Made by a program: the position numbers and the translations under genes
From: Tetracentron sinense
Taxonomy: Eukaryota > Streptophyta > Magnoliopsida > Trochodendrales > Trochodendraceae
Assembly (NCBI GenBank): GCA_015143295.1
Contig: CM026571.1
Coordinates: forward strand, 34,252,505 to 34,316,504
Length of the DNA: 64,000 nucleotides
Direction of reading: 5' to 3'
Notes under the pieces: model-generated
What the model was told of the DNA's origin: nothing
The model's database searches: none
The model's input: only the letters and a program-made list of their open reading frames with translations
In this document: piece after piece, positions 58,510 through 64,000 of the stretch
Layout: each line of letters begins with the position of its first letter
Numbering within the stretch: position 1 is the stretch's first letter

Positions 58510-58960
58510 TTTCTTCTAAAAACCTATTTTAAAATCCTCTTTTCAACCCTCATTTAAAATCCTATTTTAAAAACTCATTTAAAATCCTCTTTTAAACCAT
58601 ATTTTAAATGGGGTAATGATTAGTCCACCCACCACACATTTGATTACGTAGTCAAATGTTGTGTCCACGTGTCCCTTTTAATACCCCTTTAACTATGGTT
58701 AAGCTTAAGAAAATTAAGGTTAATATTTTTTTTTTTCAAAAACTATGGTTAGATTGCTTAACCCTAGGGGTGAGTGAATCTTAATTGCAACTGATGGATG
58801 TTAAAAAGGGGGACATGGACCAATGAAGACCGCACATTCCTCTATAGTGAAATGCGGCGGCGTTAAGTTAAACATTTTCCATTTTAAACCCTATTTTAAA
58901 ACCATCATTTAAACTCTTAAACCCTATTTTAAAACCCTCTTTTAAAGTCTAAAAAAACTA
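58510..58960. repeat. TTTAAAATCCT repeats split by dispersed repeat copy 2
   Basis: Repeats of ATTTTAAAATCCTCTTTTAA lie at 58510-58610 and again at about 58875-58960. Between them, 58613-58850 is the second copy of the ~240-bp repeat also found inverted at 30588-30838. The two flanks read as one continuous repeat block, so copy 2 probably inserted into it. Confidence 0.7.
58613..58850 (+). mobile_element. Dispersed ~240-bp repeat, copy 2 (likely MITE)
   Basis: Matches the reverse complement of 30588-30838. Landmarks are AATGATTAG near its start, TTTAACTATGGTTAAG, CCCTAGGGGTGAGT and GACATGGACCAA. No coding sequence. Confidence 0.65.
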
Positions 58961-59124
58961 TCTTAGATATAGGTGGTGCATTTAAACTTTAAAAGCACGA
59001 TGAAAACCTTATTCTTTCACTTTGCTTCTCGCTTTGGTAACTATGGTTCAAAGCTTGACGTAACTGTAGACATAGCGTGCACGAGGCCCACAAATTCATT
59101 GTGATGGGTACTGGTTGAACGTGC

Positions 59125-60833
59125 ATGATGCTGAATCTGCGCCACAAGATAGTCGCCGTGGAATCAAAGACTTTTGATATCATAGAAGGTGTGAATGCTG
59201 AGAGGGTGGCACTGAAGATCGTGGAGAGGGGCAGGGGCTTTGTGACTGAAATTTGGCTTGAAAAAGATGCGTGCTGGAAGCTTGAGAGTTTTTTTGTTGG
59301 GTGCATATCTTCCCGGGACGATAGATACCGTGCAAGCCACCTCCCTTGTTCCCAGAGTAAGCTATTGGTGGAGAAGAAAAGGAATGGGAGGGGGGCATTC
59401 ATCTCACTTTCAGTGTTCCCTCATTCGGGGGGTCGCAGGAGGTGGATAATTTCCCCGAGGGTCGTTTCCGCGACGGTTGGCATTGGGTGGTTGAAGCATT
59501 GCGTGCAATTATGCCTATCCAACCGTCCCTTGTCAAACCTCTACTTCTCATAGAGAAATTGCACCATCCGACTGGTCAGTGTTGGCCTCCCCTGCACTTG
59601 GGGGGTTTGGGCCCATCTGCAATCTTGTCTCAGTCTCGTGCTAATGGGGGTTGGGTCCAAGGTTCAGGTAGTACTAAGGCTTGGCCTGGGAGATGGTGGA
59701 ATCGGGCACTGGTCTGTATTTTTACTAAACCATATGGGGATTGGATCACTATGGAGAAGCGGGTTAATGATATATTGCCCAGGGATGAGCGATCCAGACT
59801 CATTCCCTTTGGAGTTAATAAAGGCATAATAGTGATTAAGAATTTGTCCACAGTGCGTGAGTTGAGCGTATATGACCATAGGCCGCTGCCTAATAGAGGT
59901 GCGATTATCATGAATAGATGGTGGCCGAGGATCAATGCTACCCATAGTGCAGACTTAAGAGCCTGTTTTTGGCTTAATATTCATGGTCTCCCTTTCCATC
60001 TTTGGAGATCTGATATTTTTAAATTCATCGGCGACGCTTGTGGTGGTTTTTTGAAGTTGGATCCCTGCACTGCTTCCCTCTCTGACCTGAGAGTAGCACG
60101 TCTTCAGCTGGTGGAATCTAACCTTGCGTTGATTCCTCGTTCTCTTTCGATCCCCGATGGGAACAAGGCCATTTCTGTGGCGATTTTCATCCAACCAGAC
60201 TCAGCTGGTTCTGGTTCTGGTTCCAGTTCTGGCGAGGGTGGTGAAGTCCGGCCTTACTCCTCGGGGTCCGGGGTAAACTTGAGATGCATTAATCTCACCT
60301 TTGCCACCGAGGCAGGTAGGGTGGCCAAGTTGCCGCCTTGTCCCTCTAGACCTGCAGGAATGGCAGAAGGGGCAGGGCAGAGGTGGAGTGAGCCAGTGGA
60401 AAACTCTGTTTCGTTGGAGACCGCCATCCAACTAGGGGCTTATTCAGAAGGTTGTAGTAGGAGGATAGTCAAAGGTAGGCCTGCAAGGGGGAAAACGTGG
60501 CGTGAAAGAAAGAGAGTTTTAATTAAGGGGCTGCAGCTGCGTCAGTGGGGTCAGCTCGCAAGGGCTTGCGTTTCAGAAGGTAGTGGGCCGATAGGTGTGG
60601 GTCTTAGGGGCCCGTCATTTCCCAGTCCTCCTGTAGGGTGGGCCTGTTCCAACAAGGCAGGCCCCAGCCATGGGCCGGCTCATCCCAGGGTGCTGGTTTC
60701 GGCCCAGAGTGGCCAGAAGGGTGTGGTTGGAGTTAGTGCACCGGATGGGGGTTATTCATTGAGCCCAGCGTCTGAAGACCTGTTTGGGCTTTACCCGTTG
60801 TTGGTTAGGTCGGATCTTGGTGATTTAGGTTAG
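59125..60833 (+). pseudogene. LINE ORF1 (DUF4283-type RNA-binding protein)
   Basis: ORF1 proteins of plant L1 elements bind element RNA. The first part (59125 to about 59430) reads GRGFVTEIWLEKDACWKLESF. A frame change near 59430-59450 leads into the long 463-codon frame at 59442-60833. This has a DUF4283-like core (GIIVIKNLSTVREL, GAIIMNRWWPR, FWLNIHGLPFHLW, CGGFLKLD, ARLQL) and a low-complexity serine/glycine-rich tail. Further open pieces at 60861-61088, 61097-61387 and 61548-61871 may be the decayed C-terminal part of ORF1. Confidence 0.75.
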
Positions 60834-61870
60834 GCCTGTAAGGAAACCAAGCTCTGTTGCTTGGCCAGGGGAAATGCGAAGATGGGTTGCAAGGCTGGGT
60901 TGTCTTCTTCGGCAGGATCTTTCGTGATCAAGCATATTAAAGATTTTAGTTGGTTCCGTTCTCGATCGGGTTCCCTTGGGGCGGTGGAGCCTTCCTCTTC
61001 TTCGTCTATGGCGTCTTGGGGCGAGGTGGTGAGGCTTGACGATGGGTGTTCTTCTGCTAGTCTAGCAGATGGTCACACGCATCGCTAGGCAGGTCCTTGG
61101 ATGCGGCTCCTTTGGAGGATCAGTATCCCGTCATGGCTCGCTCTGGGTTGAGTTTGGGAGATTCGAGATGGCTGGAGAAAGGGGCGGGGCAGTCTAGGGG
61201 TTGTTCAAGGGGGTGTAGTTCGGGGGAGATGGAACCCCCACGATTTGTTCACGATTCAGCAAGGTCAGTCTCTCTCGGACCTGATCCTTTGGAGTGGATT
61301 CAATCGAGCTATGCAAAGGAGTCTCCTGCTTGGGAGGCTGGCATGCCAGAAGCCAGCGCTCAAAATTTGACTCTCAGGGAGTGGTGATCCGAAAGTGTTT
61401 AAGCCTACGAGGATGGGGGAAGCCAGTGTTGGTAAGCGGAAGTCTCTTCCATCACTAGGTATGCCTTTTCTTTATTCTGACTCGTCTGTTGGTCTGCCTT
61501 TGGAAGTGGATGTCGGGTAGGGTAGTTCGGAGTCGGTAGCAGATTGTTTGGCAGAGGGAAGGGGTTGCCCTTTGCCTCGGGGTAGCCTTGAGGACTTGGA
61601 GGGGCTTGTGTCCAAGCTGGAGGCCTTTGGAAAATTTCTGGGATTGTCTTATGAGGGTCGGGAGTTGGAAGTTCGTGGAATTTTTCGTTCTCTTTTGAGG
61701 GAGTCGGGGCCTGGCAGGTGGCAGGTTGAGGGGGCGGGATTGGGGGAGTTACCCAAGAAAGTGCCGCGCGAAGTGAAAGGGCTGGTCTGTGGGATCAATT
61801 ACGACAATCGTGGTAGGGGAGGGAGTAGGGCTCGGTGCAGTTGTGGGAGAGGGCAGTCAATTGGTTTTTG

Positions 61871-64000
61871 ATGATGCTAAGTATTTTGTCTTGGAACATT
61901 CGAGGGCTTGGGTCTTTGGCTAAGAGGTGCGCAGTGAAGAATTTAGTCTCTAAAATTAAGCCGGTGATTCTCTGTCTGCAAGAGACCAAAAGGGCCGTTA
62001 TGTTGGATAGTTTAGCTCAAGATTGTTGGGGAGTTGATCCGGGTTGGAGGGCTCTCCCTGCCTTGGGGCATGCTGGGGGTATCCTTATTCTTTGGGACAA
62101 GGGTGTTGTCGAAGTTTTGGAAGTAGAACAGGGGGCATTTTCTCTATCTCTTCTCTGTCGCGTTATTGACTCTGGATTTCGGTGGGATTTTTCGGGGGTG
62201 TATGGTCCTGTGAGTGCGAAGGAGCAGAATGATTTTTGGCTAGAATTAGACAACATCAGTGCTTGGTGGGAAGTTCCGTGGTGTATCGGGGGAGATTTCA
62301 ATTGTGTGAGATTTAGCCATGAGAAATCCAACCTGGGGGGGGGGGGTTTCTACAAATATGAGGAGATTTGGGAAGTTTATATTTAGGCAAAAGTTGATTG
62401 AATTTCCCCTTAAGGGGGCTTCTTTTACTTGGTCAAATTTTCAGACCCCGCCTGCCTTTAGTAGGATAGACAGGTTCTTTGCGAGCCCAGATTGGGAGTG
62501 CAAATTTCCGGATGCTTCTCTCTGGGCTCTCCCTCGCCCGATCTCTGATCATACCCCCATTCTTTTAGAGCTTGAGGGTTTGGATAGTGACCCTAAACTG
62601 TTCAGATTTGAAAACATGTGGTTGAATCACCCTGATTTTATGGCCGTGGTGAAGGAGGCTTGGGGGTCTGCCACGGTTTGGGGTTCTTGGAGTACAAAAT
62701 TTGGGCTTCGATTGAAGGTAGTGAAGCAAAAGCTTAAGAGCTGGAACAAACATGTTTTCGGGTTCATTCCGGAAAAGAAAAAAGCATTGTTGGAAGCAAT
62801 TTCAGCTTTGGATTTGAAGGAGGAGCAATCCAACCTGTCTGATTCGGCATTTAAGGAGAGAGATTCTTTGAGGCAAGATTTTCAGCAATTATTGTTAAAT
62901 GAGGAGATCAGTTGGAAACAAAAATCGAGAGTTAGATGGCTAAAAGAGGGATAAAAACACCAGATTCTTTCATACTATGACATCAATGCGGCACAGGACT
63001 AACAAAATAGTAAGCCTGCAGATTGGAGACAAGAGATGGGATAAGGTAAAGGATATGGGAGGGGCAGCAGCGGATTATTACAATGTTTTGTATGTTGGAA
63101 AGTTTGATTTTAGGCCTCTTTTGGATGGTTTGCCTTTTGATGCCCTTTCTGTAGAGTTGAGTAGCCAGTTGGAAAGGCCGTTCTCAGAGTTGGAGGTTTA
63201 GGCAGTGTTAGCAGGGATGGTAGGAGACAAAGCCCCTGGGCTAGATGGTTTTACTATAGAATTCTTTAAGCAGTGTTGGCCGATTATAGGGCAAGATTTG
63301 ATGCAGGTTTTGCGGAGTTCTTTCAGTCGGCCTCGTTCGACCAGCTCCTTAATTGCTCCTTCATTGCTCTCATTCCTAAGGTGTTGGGGGCCGTTGATAT
63401 TCGTGACTTTAGGCCGATCAGCCTCCTTGGGAGTGCATACAAGATTATCTTGAAAGTGTTGACAGTTAGGCTCAGCCGGGTGATTGGAGTGGTTATTTCT
63501 CCAGAGCAGAGCGCTTTCGTGGGAGGGAGGCAAATTCTGGATGGGGTTTTAATAGCTAATGAAGTGGTGGATGAGAGGGTTAAGAAGGGCGAGCCAGGTA
63601 TTATCTGTAAGATTGATATGGAAAAAGCTTATGATCATGTGAGTTGGAGCTTTTTGGATTATACCCTTGGTAGGATGGGTTTTGGGTCTAAATAGAGAGC
63701 TTGGATGAGGTGTTGCTATTCTTCTCTTTCTTTCTCAGTTCTTATTAATGGTTCCCCTTATGGGTTTTTTAAAAGTTCTATGGATTTGCGCCAAGGTGAT
63801 CCTTTATCTCTTCTTTTCATCCTAGTCACGGAAGCCCTAAGCAGGATGATTAGGAGGGCATCAGAGGTGGGGGGGGGGGGGGGGGGGGGGGTTGGGGGGG
63901 GGTAGTCCTCCGGTCAGGATTTCGCATCTTCAGTTTGCGGACGACATGTTACTATTTTGTGGGGCTTCGGCTAGGCAGTTGGTCCATATCCACTTTTTGT
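61871..64000 (+). pseudogene. LINE ORF2: endonuclease and reverse transcriptase (broken, partial)
   Basis: Starts at ATG 61871 with the apurinic-type endonuclease (LSWNIRGLGS, LQETK, GGDFNCV, SDHTPI at about 62544). A frame shift lies at a run of 12 G (62335-62346), a stop at 62952-62954 comes with another shift, a TAG is at 63199-63201, and a further shift precedes 63273. The reverse transcriptase follows with [44 protein letters not shown], a stop at 63693-63695, DLRQGDPLS and the catalytic FADD at about 63938-63949. A G-rich run at 63870-63901 lies just before FADD. Inactive; truncated by the window end. Confidence 0.88.

Larger units (their letters stand above)
59034..64000 (+). mobile_element. 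L1-type LINE, plus strand, runs off the window
   Basis: Contains ORF1 and ORF2 in the usual order, with endonuclease before reverse transcriptase. The 5' end near 59034 is approximate, and the 3' end and any target duplication lie outside. It is in the same orientation as the kinase gene. ORF2 carries several breaks, so this copy is inactive. Confidence 0.85.

Noticed and set aside
59630..60431. Minus-strand open frames of 76-101 codons within LINE ORF1
   Set aside because: Shadows of the 463-codon plus-strand ORF1 frame.

Overview
This window looks like nuclear DNA of a flowering plant. The evidence is nested LTR retrotransposons of plant lineages (Tekay/Del chromovirus, Tat/Ogre-like, Athila-like), plant L1-type LINEs, Helitron-like ends, a tRNA-derived SINE, MITE-like repeats, and one split host gene, a plastid-type ABC1 atypical kinase with phase-0 introns. 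I cannot name the species. There are no bacterial-type operons, rRNA genes or CRISPR arrays.

Layout. 1-860: unrecognised sequence. 860-3056: Ogre/Tat-like LTR end with about 195-bp hairpin-bearing repeats. 3062-17570: a decayed minus-strand Ty3/gypsy pol remnant in three pieces, split by a 2.2-kb solo LTR (3932-6114) and by a young, apparently complete Tekay-type element on the plus strand (6462-16976). 17628-22879: two Tekay-type LTRs in opposite orientation. About 22880-29807: an Athila-like 3' end and LTR on the plus strand, split by a 3.5-kb solo LTR (25479-29027). 29808-31257: little recognisable sequence except a fold-back MITE and a dispersed repeat. 31258-39531: nested Helitron-like ends holding an ankyrin-gene fragment, a solo LTR inside a solo LTR, and a SINE. 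40066-53673: an old minus-strand Tat-like Ty3/gypsy element with a spliced-looking antisense extra gene, itself broken by a solo LTR (43740-45839). 54133-56601: seven exons of the ABC1 kinase gene. 56640-57620: minus-strand LINE fragment. 57621-59033: repeats. About 59034-64000: plus-strand LINE with ORF1 and a broken ORF2, running off the window. The last kinase exons were not found and may lie beyond it.

How it works together. The host content is essentially one gene edge plus layers of transposon insertions whose order can be read from target-site duplications (TSDs): attcc, ctttt, gttta, ggaat, gatct, ctgac/ctaac, attgt. Solo LTRs outnumber the single intact element, which points to frequent LTR-LTR recombination. 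The intact Tekay element has matching TSDs, a Met-tRNA-type primer site, a polypurine tract, open gag and pol frames and LTRs that differ at about 12 sites outside a repeat array, so it is probably recent. Two features stand out: a 140-base intron-like segment separating gag from pro-pol, whose removal would fuse the two frames, and exchangeable direct-repeat modules in the LTR U3 regions (a 25-bp array in one family member, clusters of CGATCGATCG-type palindromes in others).

All coordinates and comparisons were read by eye; family names come from recognised motifs and not from database searches.
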